A DNA stretch of 51,519 bases from an uncultured Methylococcaceae bacterium (GCA_903945375.1 CAJAVP010000053.1:1-51519), one strand, 5' to 3'. Shown: positions 1 to 8,200, numbered from the stretch's first letter. Notes: generated from the sequence alone by a model not told the origin. Translations and numbers: made by a program.

Positions 1-65
1 CAACTTACTTGTGCTTTGATAGCTGGGAGCATCTGCTCGATTTTATGTTGGAGGGCTGGTCTCAT
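1..65 (-). CDS. Possible 5' end of a truncated CDS at the window edge
   Basis: An ATG at 63-65 on the minus strand opens a frame that runs off the left edge without a stop. The 21 visible codons begin MRPALQHKIEQMLPA, which reads like an ordinary amphipathic N-terminus. It starts 76 bp downstream of the glutaredoxin gene on the same strand. There is too little sequence to identify a family, and no strong ribosome binding site is visible, so this is tentative. Confidence 0.3.
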   Translation of the reverse strand, partial: MRPALQHKIEQMLPAIKAQVS

Positions 66-87
66 AATCCGAAAAACTCAATTGTCC

Positions 88-122
88 GACCCCGAAAGCC
101 GGAAATAGGATAGCTTGGGGTC
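88..122 (-). terminator. Putative terminator hairpin downstream of the glutaredoxin gene
   Basis: GACCCC at 88-93 pairs with GGGGTC at 117-122, and the stem extends inward with AAGC/GCTT after a 2-nt bulge. It lies 18 bp beyond the glutaredoxin stop codon. No clear U tract follows, so it may be a weak or Rho-assisted terminator. Confidence 0.35.
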
Positions 123-140
123 ATAATGAGAATTGCTGAT

Positions 141-395
141 TTAGTCGGTTAGTAACGCATCGAGTTGATGTTTTTGATCTAAGGCATGGAGGTCATCAAA
201 GCCACCGACATGAACATCACCGATAAAAATTTGTGGTACTGTTCTGCGCTTGGATTTACTCATCATCTCTTCACGTAGTAGGGTGTTTTTGTCAACATTT
301 AGTTCGGTATAGCTTGCGCCCTTTTTATCAAGCAGCCGTTTAGCCATTATGCAGTATGGACAAATTGTGGTGGTATAGATCAGTATCTCAGGCAT
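141..395 (-). CDS. grxC: Glutaredoxin 3 family protein
   Basis: This 84-residue protein is a small dithiol glutaredoxin that uses glutathione to reduce disulfides in the cytoplasm. The active site CPYC lies at residues 12-15, the cis-proline motif TVPQIFI follows at about 52-58, and the GG-D glutathione-binding motif follows that. The length is normal for the GrxC family (about 83-87 residues). It is transcribed on the minus strand with a hairpin just downstream. In many gammaproteobacteria grxC sits beside secB, which is not visible here. Confidence 0.9.
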   Translation of the reverse strand: MPEILIYTTTICPYCIMAKRLLDKKGASYTELNVDKNTLLREEMMSKSKRRTVPQIFIGDVHVGGFDDLHALDQKHQLDALLTD

Positions 396-717
396 ATAAA
401 ATCAATGTTTGTTACTATATGGTGGCATTCTATCGGTAAAGGTTGTCTTATTCAATGTCAGTGCTTTTAAGCGGGCGATATTACGCTGTATTTTTTACTC
501 ATTTGCTATGTCATCGCGTTCTGAGTTTGATTTTTGTGTGAATATAGGTGTTAGGATTAGCTGAGCGACTGATAGCGATGGAGCGCATAAGCTAAATTTT
601 ACAGAAAGTCGCTTTTTCCCAAATAAGTGATAACTTTAGTTACAATATGAAGCATCGTTGAGGATGTGCCTAGGCGATGATGACTCAAATTTAACCACAC
701 TAACTGAGATATTAATT
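396..717. other. Intergenic region between divergent grxC and gcvH
   Basis: This 322-bp AT-rich stretch separates the divergent glutaredoxin and H-protein genes and presumably holds both promoters. A TACAAT sequence at about 641-646 could be a -10 element for the rightward gene, but no convincing -35 element is seen. I looked for a glycine riboswitch before the H-protein gene and saw no recognisable core. Confidence 0.3.
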
Positions 718-1098
718 ATGAGTGATTTGCCAGAAAGCTTGAAATATGCAAGCTCCCATGAATGGGTAAAATTGGAAGAAGACAATATTGTGCGCGTAGG
801 GATTAGCGATTTTGCCCAGCAATCTTTAGGCGATTTAGTTTATATTCAACTGCCCGAACTCGGACGCGCACTAATCATAAACGAGCCTTGCGCGATTGTT
901 GAATCGGTCAAAACGGCTTCTGACTTATTTAGTCCTGTAACCGGTGTGGTTGTTGCAATCAATGAGGCGGCAGCTGATGAGCCTGAACAAGTCAATGATG
1001 CACCGTACCAAACCTGGTTATTTTGTATTAAAGCCGATGATCTTGATGATTTAACGCACCTTATGGATGCCGCCGCTTACCAGGCCTTAATTGATTAG
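718..1098 (+). CDS. gcvH: Glycine cleavage system H protein
   Basis: This lipoyl carrier protein shuttles the aminomethyl intermediate between the P, T and L proteins of glycine cleavage. The 126-residue protein starts MSDLPESLKYASSHEW, the usual family N-terminus, so the ATG at 718 is preferred over an in-frame TTG at 658 that would add 20 unrelated residues. The lipoylated lysine is Lys65 in the motif ESVKTASD. No gcvT or gcvP is adjacent, so the gene stands alone here. It is followed after 60 bp by dgkA on the same strand. Confidence 0.93.
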   Translation: MSDLPESLKYASSHEWVKLEEDNIVRVGISDFAQQSLGDLVYIQLPELGRALIINEPCAIVESVKTASDLFSPVTGVVVAINEAAADEPEQVNDAPYQTWLFCIKADDLDDLTHLMDAAAYQALID

Positions 1099-1158
1099 TG
1101 CATTGCCCCTATCAAATCTAAAATTTTACTTTTTAGCAAATTTAATAAAAATAACAAC

Positions 1159-1518
1159 ATGGCCAATCAAAATGCAAAAGGGGTAAAACGCCTCTATAAT
1201 GCTTGTCTTTTTTCCGCCGCCGGCTTTAAAGCCACTTGGCAACACGAAGAAGCCTTTAGGCAAGAAATCATACTTTTAATTATCACTACACCCTTAGCTA
1301 TTGCGTTAGGTGCTAATGCCATTGAAAAACTACTGTTAATTGGCAGTATTGTGCTGGTTTTGTTGGTTGAGTTACTTAATTCAGCGGTTGAGGCGGTTGT
1401 CGATAGGGTGGGTTTTGAACACCATGAGCTATCGGGACGTGCCAAAGATATTGGTTCTGCTGCCGTGATGATGGCTTTGGTTTGGGCAGCGATTACTTGG
1501 GCTTTAATTTTACTTTGA
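1159..1518 (+). CDS. dgkA: Diacylglycerol kinase, prokaryotic type
   Basis: This 119-residue inner-membrane enzyme phosphorylates diacylglycerol to phosphatidic acid and recycles lipid by-products of envelope synthesis. It shows the three-helix DgkA topology: an amphipathic N-terminus, membrane helices at about 37-52 and 57-72, and a third near the C-terminus. The catalytic signature ELLNSAVEAVVDR has Glu71, Asn74 and Glu78, matching the family ExxNxxxE pattern, followed by HELSGRAKDIGSAAV. The next gene starts 12 bp after its stop, suggesting co-transcription. Confidence 0.93.
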   Translation: MANQNAKGVKRLYNACLFSAAGFKATWQHEEAFRQEIILLIITTPLAIALGANAIEKLLLIGSIVLVLLVELLNSAVEAVVDRVGFEHHELSGRAKDIGSAAVMMALVWAAITWALILL

Positions 1519-1530
1519 AGGAAATTGTTT

Positions 1531-2466
1531 ATGAGTGCTTTAATTTGTGGTTCTATGGCTTACGACACCATTATGGTGTTTCACGATAAATTTAAACATC
1601 ACATTTTGCCAGAGAAGGTACATATACTGAATGTCTCTTTTTTGGTACCTGTTATGCGTCGTGAGTTTGGTGGTTGTGCGGGTAATATCGCCTATAACCT
1701 GAACTTACTCGGCGAAAATCCATTGATTATGGCGGTGGTAGGTCATGATTTTGAAGCATACAGCCAATGGTTAAGCCAAAATAGCTTATCTAGTGAGTTT
1801 ATTCATATTCTTGATAACCACTATACCGGTCAAGCCTATATCACCACAGATGCAGACGGTAACCAGATTACCGCTTTTCATCCGGGCGCAATGGGCTTTT
1901 CGCATTTAAATACCATTCCTGCTCATCGTGATGATATCAGCATCGGCATTGTGTCGCCTGATGGTAAAGATGGTATGCAGCAACACGCTGAACAATTTAC
2001 TGAATTAGGTATTCCTTTTATCTTTGATCCAGGTCAAGGAATGCCGATGTTCAGCGGTGCGGAGCTACTCTCATTTATTGATCAGGCGACTTGGTTGACG
2101 GTGAATGATTATGAGTCTGAGCTGATGCAAGAAAAAACAGCACTCAGTTTAGAGCAAATTGCATCTCGAGTAGAGGCGTTGATTGTGACGATGGGAGCGC
2201 AAGGTTCAAAAATTTACACCGACGGACACTGCATCAGTATTCCTGCCGCGCTGCCGCATACCATCAACGACCCAACCGGCTGTGGCGATGCTTATCGTGC
2301 GGGTTTATTGTACGGATTGATGAACGATATGAGTTGGGAAACAACCGGACGCATTGCCTCATTAATGGGTGCCATTAAAATTGAACATCATGGCACACAA
2401 AACCATAAATTCGATTTGCCTGCTTTTAAACAACGTTATCACGAAAACTTTGGTTGTCATTTTTAG
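1531..2466 (+). CDS. PfkB-family carbohydrate/adenosine kinase
   Basis: This 311-residue protein belongs to the ribokinase/PfkB superfamily of sugar and nucleoside kinases. The N-terminal signature is REFGGCAGNIAYNLNLLG, and the C-terminal PfkB signature DPTGCGDAYRAG, near residue 250, carries the catalytic aspartate. The substrate cannot be read from sequence; the general look resembles bacterial adenosine kinase-like members, which is family-level inference. The ATG at 1531 is preferred because AAGGA at 1518-1522 lies 8 nt upstream; a TTG at 1525 would put the site too close. It sits between dgkA and mazG with 12-bp gaps, probably one operon. Confidence 0.85.
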   Translation: MSALICGSMAYDTIMVFHDKFKHHILPEKVHILNVSFLVPVMRREFGGCAGNIAYNLNLLGENPLIMAVVGHDFEAYSQWLSQNSLSSEFIHILDNHYTGQAYITTDADGNQITAFHPGAMGFSHLNTIPAHRDDISIGIVSPDGKDGMQQHAEQFTELGIPFIFDPGQGMPMFSGAELLSFIDQATWLTVNDYESELMQEKTALSLEQIASRVEALIVTMGAQGSKIYTDGHCISIPAALPHTINDPTGCGDAYRAGLLYGLMNDMSWETTGRIASLMGAIKIEHHGTQNHKFDLPAFKQRYHENFGCHF

Positions 2467-2478
2467 GATATTTAGCCC

Positions 2479-3297
2479 ATGCTAAGCCACACCCAACAAC
2501 TGCTGGACATTATAACCCGCCTGCGCCACCCTGAAACCGGCTGCGCTTGGGATGTCAAACAGGATTTTGCCAGTTTGATTCCTTATGTCATTGAAGAAGC
2601 TTATGAAGTTGTCGATGCAATTGAGCGCGGTGATTATGATGATCTGCGTTCTGAATTGGGTGATTTGCTTTTGCAGGTCGTTTTTCACGCTAGAATTGCC
2701 GAAGAGAGTGGGCTATTTAATTTTGAGCAAGTAGCAGAAGATATATGTGCCAAGCTCATTCGGCGGCATCCGCATGTGTTTGCAGAAGCGGTGTTCAAAA
2801 ATGATGAAGAACGACATTTGGCTTGGGAACAAGCCAAAGCGGACGAGCGGCAGAAAAAAAACACGGCTAACGATAAACTGAGTGTGCTCTCTGGGGTGGC
2901 GAGTAGTTTACCGGCGTTAATGGAATGTGAAAAAATCCTAGATCGTGCGGCACAGCACGGCTTCGATTGGCCTGATGTTGCGCCGGTTTTTGACAAAGTG
3001 CATGAAGAGCTGGATGAAATACGCGAGGCTATCGTTTTGGGCGATCAAGCACATATTCAAGAAGAGGTCGGGGATTTGTTATTGGTCGCTGTCAATTTGG
3101 CTCGACATTTAAACGTTAAGCCTGAAGTTGCGCTTAAACAAAGCACAAAAAAGTTTTCCAAACGCTTTAATTATATTGAGCAGCAAGTTGAAGCCAGTGG
3201 CAGAACCCTACTTGATTGCCAATTGACTGAATTAGATGGTTTTTGGAATGCGGCAAAACAGTTTTATAAAGCACAGAAAGAAGATTCTTTAAGTTAG
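2479..3297 (+). CDS. mazG: Nucleoside triphosphate pyrophosphohydrolase MazG
   Basis: MazG hydrolyses NTPs and dNTPs to monophosphates and pyrophosphate, cleaning the nucleotide pool and modulating the stringent response. The 272-residue protein has the usual two tandem MazG domains. The first carries EEAYEVVDAI and ELGDLLLQVVFHARIAEE, the metal-binding ExxE...ExxD helices. The second carries EELDEIREAI and EEVGDLLLVAVNLARH. The length matches the E. coli protein. It is the last gene of the rightward run and ends at a hairpin shared with the convergent zwf gene. Confidence 0.95.
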   Translation: MLSHTQQLLDIITRLRHPETGCAWDVKQDFASLIPYVIEEAYEVVDAIERGDYDDLRSELGDLLLQVVFHARIAEESGLFNFEQVAEDICAKLIRRHPHVFAEAVFKNDEERHLAWEQAKADERQKKNTANDKLSVLSGVASSLPALMECEKILDRAAQHGFDWPDVAPVFDKVHEELDEIREAIVLGDQAHIQEEVGDLLLVAVNLARHLNVKPEVALKQSTKKFSKRFNYIEQQVEASGRTLLDCQLTELDGFWNAAKQFYKAQKEDSLS

Positions 3298-3305
3298 CGT
3301 AGAAT

Positions 3306-3338
3306 AAGCGTTGGCTTCGATATACTTAGCCAACGCTT
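3306..3338. terminator. Hairpin between convergent mazG and zwf
   Basis: AAGCGTTGGC at 3306-3315 and its exact reverse complement at 3329-3338 form a perfect 10-bp stem with a 13-nt loop. It lies in the 56-bp gap between two convergent genes, the usual place for a bidirectional terminator. No long T tract flanks it on either side. Confidence 0.5.
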
Positions 3339-3353
3339 CAAGCAGGAATTAGA

Positions 3354-4838
3354 TTAGACTTTGCATTCTGGCGTTAATGAACTGCGCCAAAACTGACTGT
3401 CTTTATCAAATAATCGACTATCTTCAGGTCCCCACGAGCCAGCCGGATAAGTGGCAATAAAATCGCGCTCAATGGCCCAAGTTTGCAAAATGGGGTCAAC
3501 AATACGCCACGCATGTTCCACTTCATCAAAACGTAAAAATAATGAGCGGTCGCCTTTTAAGACATCCAATAATAAATCTTCATAAGCGTCGATTGCTTTT
3601 TCATCTTGATTGCGGAAGCTGGCATCTAAGCTGCTGGTGCGCGTATTCATTTCCAAACCTGGCTCTTTAACGGTCATTTCAATGCGAATACATTCTTCGG
3701 GTTGAATGCCCAATAACACCCAGTTGGGATTCATGCACTGCACATTGGTATCACGGAAAAATTGCAAAGGCGGGTGACGGAAGCAAATCGAAATAGACGA
3801 TTGCGCTTTGGTCATACGTTTACCGGTTCGCATATAAATCGGCACACCGCGCCAACGCCAGTTATCAATATACAGCTTCATTGAGGCATAAGTTTCCGTC
3901 GTGCTATTAGCTGGAATATTTACTTCGTCCAAATAAGCTTGCACTTTTTCACCATTCACCTGACCTTTAGCATATTGCCCGCGAAACGCTTGGGCATGAA
4001 CGGCCTCTTTGGAGATCGGGCGAATGGATTTTAATACTTTTACTTTTTCATCACGTAGTGATTCAGCGTCCATAGAAACGGGAGGTTCCATCGTGACCAA
4101 GGTTAATAATTGCAATAAATGACTTTGCAGCATATCGCGCAATGCACCCGCGCCATTGTAATAATCCCCGCGACTGTCTATACCAATACTCTCGGAATGA
4201 GTAATTTGAATATGATCAATGTAATTACGATTCCATAACGGCTCGAGCATGACATTAGCAAAACGGAACACCAGGACATTTTGCACCATGCCTTTGCCCA
4301 AATAATGATCAATACGATAAACCTGTTCTTCGTGTAAATAATGGCTAATGCGTTTTTGCAAGGCTTGGGCACTGTCTAAATCATAGCCAAAAGGCTTCTC
4401 AATAATGACACGTCGCCAACCTATGTCCTCATTGAATAAGTGTTGATCACTTAACAGGCTCATGACTGGGCCAAAATCGGAGGGGCTGATGGATAAGTAA
4501 AACGCAATATTGCTAGGGAACTCTTTTTTCGCTAGTGTTTCAGCGAGCTGTGTATAGCAGTCGGATTGATTGATGTCACCTTGATGATAATGCAGGCGTT
4601 CACTGAAACGTCGAAATACCTGCTCATCAAAATCTTCTTTGGCTTTCGCCATAACCATATCTCTGACTTCATCCAGCCATTTTTGCTGATCCCAAGGTCG
4701 TCGTCCCATAGCAATGATACGCGTACCTTCAGGAAGGCGATTGGCAACATCTAAATGATATAAGGCAGGCATGAGTTTGATGCGCGAAAGGTTGCCGGTG
4801 GCACCAAAGATGACATAGGTACAAGGTTCTGCGTTCAT
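3354..4838 (-). CDS. zwf: Glucose-6-phosphate 1-dehydrogenase
   Basis: This enzyme oxidises glucose 6-phosphate to 6-phosphogluconolactone with NAD(P)+, the entry step of the oxidative pentose phosphate and Entner-Doudoroff pathways. The 494-residue length is normal. Visible motifs are the Rossmann GATGNLSRIKLMPALY at 13-28, EKPFGYD at 147-153, the active-site RIDHYLGK at 175-182, and RDMLQSHLLQLL near the catalytic histidine. Two positions differ from what I recall of the family: GATGN where GASGD is common, and Gly183 where RIDHYLGKE has glutamate. Neither removes a known catalytic residue. Its partner genes pgl and edd are not adjacent. Confidence 0.93.
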   Translation of the reverse strand: MNAEPCTYVIFGATGNLSRIKLMPALYHLDVANRLPEGTRIIAMGRRPWDQQKWLDEVRDMVMAKAKEDFDEQVFRRFSERLHYHQGDINQSDCYTQLAETLAKKEFPSNIAFYLSISPSDFGPVMSLLSDQHLFNEDIGWRRVIIEKPFGYDLDSAQALQKRISHYLHEEQVYRIDHYLGKGMVQNVLVFRFANVMLEPLWNRNYIDHIQITHSESIGIDSRGDYYNGAGALRDMLQSHLLQLLTLVTMEPPVSMDAESLRDEKVKVLKSIRPISKEAVHAQAFRGQYAKGQVNGEKVQAYLDEVNIPANSTTETYASMKLYIDNWRWRGVPIYMRTGKRMTKAQSSISICFRHPPLQFFRDTNVQCMNPNWVLLGIQPEECIRIEMTVKEPGLEMNTRTSSLDASFRNQDEKAIDAYEDLLLDVLKGDRSLFLRFDEVEHAWRIVDPILQTWAIERDFIATYPAGSWGPEDSRLFDKDSQFWRSSLTPECKV

Positions 4839-4931
4839 AAGTTTTTAAGCTAGGCTGGTTAATGTGCATAGGCGGGTTAAGTTATCGCGTATTAGATAAC
4901 GATTCAGCCCCCCCTCTAAAAATTATTGCGA

Positions 4932-5018
4932 TTACAGCGATTTCAGGTAGTGTGAGTAAGCTTTCTGTTGAAGTAAAACAGCTTAGGTTATCATCAACAA
5001 AGATTGAAAACGCGGTAT
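4932..5018. repeat. MITE-like dispersed repeat, copy A
   Basis: This 87-bp element begins TTACAGCGATTTCA and ends TTGAAAACGCGGTAT, so its ends are imperfect inverted repeats. It aligns over its whole length with copy B at 19717-19799, sharing the blocks GAGTAAGCTTT-like and TTATCATCAA. Its right arm matches the half copies at 50264-50340 and 13543-13567. No reading frame or target-site duplication is evident. Confidence 0.65.
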
Positions 5019-5706
5019 GTCGTCATTCCGGTAGGGATTATAGCATGTGGAACTATCGGCAAAATGCTCAAGTGATAATAAGCCAGGTTGTGACTCATGA
5101 GAAGTCACCTATTTTTTAAATAACTCGCCGTAACGGTTCAGGTTTATGGCGTTTACACGACCTCGAAAACTCAGCAATGTCATTAACAAAATACAGAATT
5201 TTTTTGTGACGGTGAAATTGTGGACATTTTTCTTAAAATCGATTCTAGTCGCTTCATGAAATCTTATTTCATAGGTCGGCATGTTAGCAACTATAGTGTC
5301 CTCGGTATGTAATATTACCTCTGTTTTTCAAAAAACTGTCCGAAGTATTGAACGGATAGTGTGGCATGGCAATAATTTGTGGTGGTATACACAATACTTT
5401 GGGCAGTTTTAAGTAGCAATAGCCCTAAAGTTACAACGGCTTGAACAAACTGAGCGGCATTGTAAACCATTATTGGATGCTGGAAGCTTGTAATTTTTAG
5501 CCCTAAAATTACTGCGATTAAGCAACCTACGATGCTGTCTTTCGGGGGCACTATAAGTTGAATGTAAGCTCCCATATCATCAAGGCAATAAAGAGGACAA
5601 ATGTCCCTCGCATATTATGACAATTGTAAGATGTTTTTTTACCCGTATTGGATAGAATTAAGTTCGGGTAAGTATTAACGCAAAGCAATTTTCCCATGAG
5701 TATAGT

Positions 5707-5754
5707 TACGCTATTTTGTTCCAACCATAGCTTAAACGGGTCTTAAATAGCGTA
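5707..5754. promoter_or_regulatory. Inverted repeat upstream of the sorting-signal protein gene
   Basis: TACGCTATTT at 5707-5716 and its exact reverse complement AAATAGCGTA at 5745-5754 form a perfect 10-bp inverted repeat with a 28-nt spacer, about 110 bp upstream of the gene at 5866. It could be an operator pair or an mRNA leader hairpin; nothing else identifies it. Confidence 0.3.
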
Positions 5755-5865
5755 TGAAATCGCCACACCTGTTGTGAAGCAGGGTCGGAAAATCTCAGGT
5801 CTTCATGTCACATTACAGAAGATAGCTGGATTGCAATTTTTTTAATTATTGCAAAAGGAAAAAAA

Positions 5866-6570
5866 ATGAAATTCAAACTTCTTATGATGCCAGGGCTATT
5901 GGTGTTAAATTTGTTCAGTGTCGGTGCAAATGCGTCCACTTTTTTGCCGCTTACTGTCACCACCGGATCGGGTAACAATATCACTTATAACGGGGCGAGT
6001 TATCATTTCGAACCCTCCACAACGCCGCCTATTATAGGTGTTTATGGATGGGATGGGGGAAATATAGAGAATCAAAATGAAGAGAATATTGGCAATATAA
6101 TAAATGATACTTTCAAAATCAAAGCGGAATTTAAGGAAAAAGGCGATTTTGATGATAAGAAAAAAGACGATTCTGATGATAAGAAAAAAGACGATTCTGA
6201 TGATAAGAAAAAAGACGATTCTGATGATAAGAAAAAAGACGATTCTGATGATAAGAAAAATGGCGGTTTAGATAATGATGACAGCACTGATCTCCAATCT
6301 ATCGCTACATCTGATCCTTATAATTATTTGGCGGTTCATGTAGGCGGTGGTGAGCTGTTGTTTAGATTTTATGACACCTTTAATGGTCCATTTAAAATCC
6401 AAAAAACCGATGGTACAGGCGGTGGCTTGAGTAACTATAGGTCTTATCTTAGTCCGGAAATTCATGCCCCAACCGCTACACCCGTCCCAGCCGCAGTTTG
6501 GTTATTTGGTTCAGGCTTGGTTGGTTTGATTGGAATCCGCAGAAAATCAAAAACTGCATTGTCGGCTTAA
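5866..6570 (+). CDS. Exported protein with VPVPA-type C-terminal sorting signal and acidic/basic tandem repeats
   Basis: This 234-residue protein has a signal peptide at about 1-24 (cleavage after VGANA). Its C-terminal tripartite sorting signal is VPVPAAVWLFGSGLVGLIG followed by RRKSK, the PEP-CTERM/VPLPA type recognised by exosortases. Residues about 96-131 are a low-complexity block of DDKKKDDS octapeptides encoded by identical 24-bp units. The remainder shows no domain I recognise. A ribosome site AAAGGAAAAAAA precedes the ATG. It is likely a surface or matrix protein anchored or processed at the C-terminus; the function is unknown. A strong terminator follows. Confidence 0.85.
   Translation: MKFKLLMMPGLLVLNLFSVGANASTFLPLTVTTGSGNNITYNGASYHFEPSTTPPIIGVYGWDGGNIENQNEENIGNIINDTFKIKAEFKEKGDFDDKKKDDSDDKKKDDSDDKKKDDSDDKKKDDSDDKKNGGLDNDDSTDLQSIATSDPYNYLAVHVGGGELLFRFYDTFNGPFKIQKTDGTGGGLSNYRSYLSPEIHAPTATPVPAAVWLFGSGLVGLIGIRRKSKTALSA
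6151..6261 (+). repeat. 24-bp in-frame tandem repeat (DDKKKDDS)
   Basis: Four perfect copies of a 24-bp unit starting GATGATAAGAAAAAAG lie at 6151-6174, 6175-6198, 6199-6222 and 6223-6246, followed by a partial fifth to about 6261. The unit length is a multiple of three, so gain or loss of copies keeps the frame. The identity at silent positions suggests recent expansion by slippage or recombination. Confidence 0.95.
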
Positions 6571-6582
6571 AATACCCGCTAT

Positions 6583-6615
6583 AAAACGGGGGGTATTGCA
6601 ATGCCCCTCGTTTTT
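6583..6615 (+). terminator. Rho-independent terminator
   Basis: AAAACGGGGGG at 6583-6593 pairs with CCCCTCGTTTT at 6604-6614, with one interruption and a short loop, and the 3' arm runs into TTTTT. It lies 13 bp after the stop codon of the sorting-signal protein. Confidence 0.75.
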
Positions 6616-6885
6616 GTGCATGTTTGAGACACCGCATCTCCCGCAGATCAACTCGGGTAGTGGGTTAAATCTGTTACTTAAGCCGAATATCAGGTTTTTA
6701 TACGGAGTCCAATCGCTTTGCTATTGATGATTACTGCGTACCCCGATACGTCCTTACGTAGGGAGCATAAGCGTTGAGTTAGGCCTTTTCAATAATGATT
6801 AAATTCACCGTTCACCCTGCGCTCATCGAGGGCTGGAGGGCTCAGCACGAACGGATTAACTTAAAAAAACCGAAAACTTGACCGT
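6616..6885. other. Intergenic region between convergent genes, with repeat remnants
   Basis: This region between the exported protein gene and hupH has no credible gene. It holds a degenerate GTAGGGAGCATAAGCGTTGAG sequence (about 6758-6778) that resembles the palindrome at 50524-50550, and the palindromic remnant at 6808-6854 listed separately. Confidence 0.35.
6808..6854. repeat. Degenerate palindromic repeat, GTTCG...CGAAC type
   Basis: CCGTTC at 6808-6813 and GAACGG at 6849-6854 bracket a sequence (CCCTGCGCTCATCGAGGG) that looks like a decayed relative of the CTGAGCTTGTCGAAGG repeat at 34768-34835. It lies between convergent genes. It is judged by eye only. Confidence 0.45.
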
Positions 6886-7737
6886 TTAGAGTTTGTATAC
6901 CGCCATAATTTCCTGCAAACGTTGGTGGCTATCAACAATGTCCTCCGGTGAGGCGCAGGCCACACTGGGCACATCACAGACTTCCAAGGTGTTGAGAATC
7001 AAAATATCTTGGGAATTATAGTAGCGTACCCACCAGACGAATTGGGTGGCAGTGGCGCTAATCCGGCAATTGCCGTAGCCCCTAGACAATATCGTCGTAG
7101 TGCCTGTGCCTAAGCTTTGTGTCAAAAACATCAGGTCTTGCTCCGTTTGTGGCAACAGGCTCAAATTGATAGTGTGTGTTTGACGGCTTTGTCGGTATTG
7201 GGCAATTTTAGCGTTTAGTTCAGCCAGCAATGGCGGTGAATTCATCACGCCCAGCGGTAATTCAGTCCAGTGGGTGTCGATTTTTTCTGCGGCATTGTTA
7301 AACGCGGTTTGGGCTAGCTGTTGCGGAATAATGCCGACATCCAACGCATCTGAGATAATCTGCCGACTCTCGTTGATTGTTTGTAAACGCCAGACGCCTG
7401 CCAATAAAGACTCTTGGATACAGGTCTCTTGTTCACCCGAACAAATGATGCTGACTTCTCCTTCGCCAAGCACTTCGTCGATAAATTTACGGTTAATGTC
7501 ATCTAGTCCGGTCAGCTGGTTAGCTTGGGATTGTGTCGGAAACACTGCCAAATCGTGCAGCAATTGCTGTAACACGGCTTTTGCCGATGCCAAATTTGCT
7601 GCGTTTAAATCGACTGAAAGCTGCGGCATTGCATAAGTCGCCATGTTTTGTGGCATTTGCAAATAGTCCAGTTCGACACCGTCGTGTCCTGGAGGCTGGC
7701 TACCTTGACCAAAAATAGGGAGAGTAACAGATGTCAT
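6886..7737 (-). CDS. hupH: Hydrogenase expression/formation protein HupH (HyaF)
   Basis: HupH/HyaF proteins are accessory factors for membrane-bound uptake hydrogenases and help mature the small subunit. This 283-residue protein has the family length and characteristic stretches: an N-terminal LQMPQNMATY segment, GEGEVSIICSG near residue 92, LAGVWRLQ near 112, and a C-terminal ILSRGYGNCRISAT followed by WWVRYYNSQD. It is the last gene of the leftward hydrogenase operon, 38 bp after hupG. No hyp genes follow within the window, so pleiotropic metal-centre assembly must be encoded elsewhere. Confidence 0.87.
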   Translation of the reverse strand: MTSVTLPIFGQGSQPPGHDGVELDYLQMPQNMATYAMPQLSVDLNAANLASAKAVLQQLLHDLAVFPTQSQANQLTGLDDINRKFIDEVLGEGEVSIICSGEQETCIQESLLAGVWRLQTINESRQIISDALDVGIIPQQLAQTAFNNAAEKIDTHWTELPLGVMNSPPLLAELNAKIAQYRQSRQTHTINLSLLPQTEQDLMFLTQSLGTGTTTILSRGYGNCRISATATQFVWWVRYYNSQDILILNTLEVCDVPSVACASPEDIVDSHQRLQEIMAVYKL

Positions 7738-7774
7738 AATGTAGTTGGTTTTTGAGGGTTAAGAAACAAGCATG

Positions 7775-8200
7775 TTAGGTTCTACAAACCTTATCTAAAT
7801 CAAAACGTGGCGGTTGGCTAGGTGTAGTTGCTAATAGCCGTGCTGTTTCTTGTCGATAGTCTTGCCAATCATGGACACCGGTGATGACGCCTAAATAGTC
7901 GCCATTTTGCAAAAACACCAATGACGGCCAACGGGTAAAACGAAACCGCGCTTGCAACTCACGTTCGATGGACTTACTGATAACGGCGGCTTGTAGCTGA
8001 CCACTGAAGGTTTTTAACAATTCAGGTAAAATCACTGCGACATCGTTGCTTTCCGGAAACAGGCTTGGATCGTTACAAAAAAACAGTAGGACATTTCTGT
8101 TACCGTAGACAAATAAATCGTAATTGTCTGCATCCAACAAAGGTAGACCGTGGCGGGTCTGCAGTTGCTCTAGCAAAGGCGAGTTTATGATGCTCATCAA
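7775..8200 (-). CDS. hupG: Hydrogenase accessory thioredoxin-like protein HupG (HyaE)
   Basis: HyaE/HupG is a thioredoxin-fold chaperone thought to bind the Tat signal of the hydrogenase small subunit and delay export until maturation is done. The 141-residue protein has the fold signature around FRFTRWPSLVFLQNGDYLGVITGVHDW at about residues 91-117, with no CxxC, as is normal for this family. Its ATG overlaps the hupD stop by 4 nt (ATGA), indicating translational coupling. Confidence 0.85.
   Translation of the reverse strand: MMSIINSPLLEQLQTRHGLPLLDADNYDLFVYGNRNVLLFFCNDPSLFPESNDVAVILPELLKTFSGQLQAAVISKSIERELQARFRFTRWPSLVFLQNGDYLGVITGVHDWQDYRQETARLLATTPSQPPRFDLDKVCRT

Larger units (their letters stand above)
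4839..5865. other. Gene-poor intergenic region
   Basis: About 1 kb separates zwf from the exported protein gene. It contains a MITE-like repeat at 4932-5018 and an inverted repeat at 5707-5754, listed separately. Two short open frames (4862-5119 plus, 5315-5575 minus) are present. The first overlaps the repeat and is probably spurious. The second encodes 86 residues with hydrophobic segments but has no ribosome binding site or recognisable family. I see no RNA gene or mobile-element gene. Confidence 0.4.

Noticed and set aside
396-717. Glycine riboswitch before gcvH
   Set aside because: No conserved aptamer core could be found by eye in the leader.
4862-5119. Plus-strand 85-codon open frame
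   Set aside because: It runs through dispersed repeat copy A and has no ribosome site or family resemblance. The similar region in copy B is not open in a matching way.
5315-5575. Minus-strand 86-codon open frame with hydrophobic segments
   Set aside because: No ribosome binding site, no recognised family and no operon context. It could be a small membrane protein but the evidence is too weak to list as a gene.
5756-5860. c-di-GMP (GEMM) riboswitch before the sorting-signal protein gene
   Set aside because: A CAGGG-like sequence is present but the rest of the aptamer consensus is missing.
6151-6261. Possible CRISPR array
   Set aside because: The 24-bp units are directly adjacent with no spacers and encode in-frame octapeptides; it is a coding tandem repeat.
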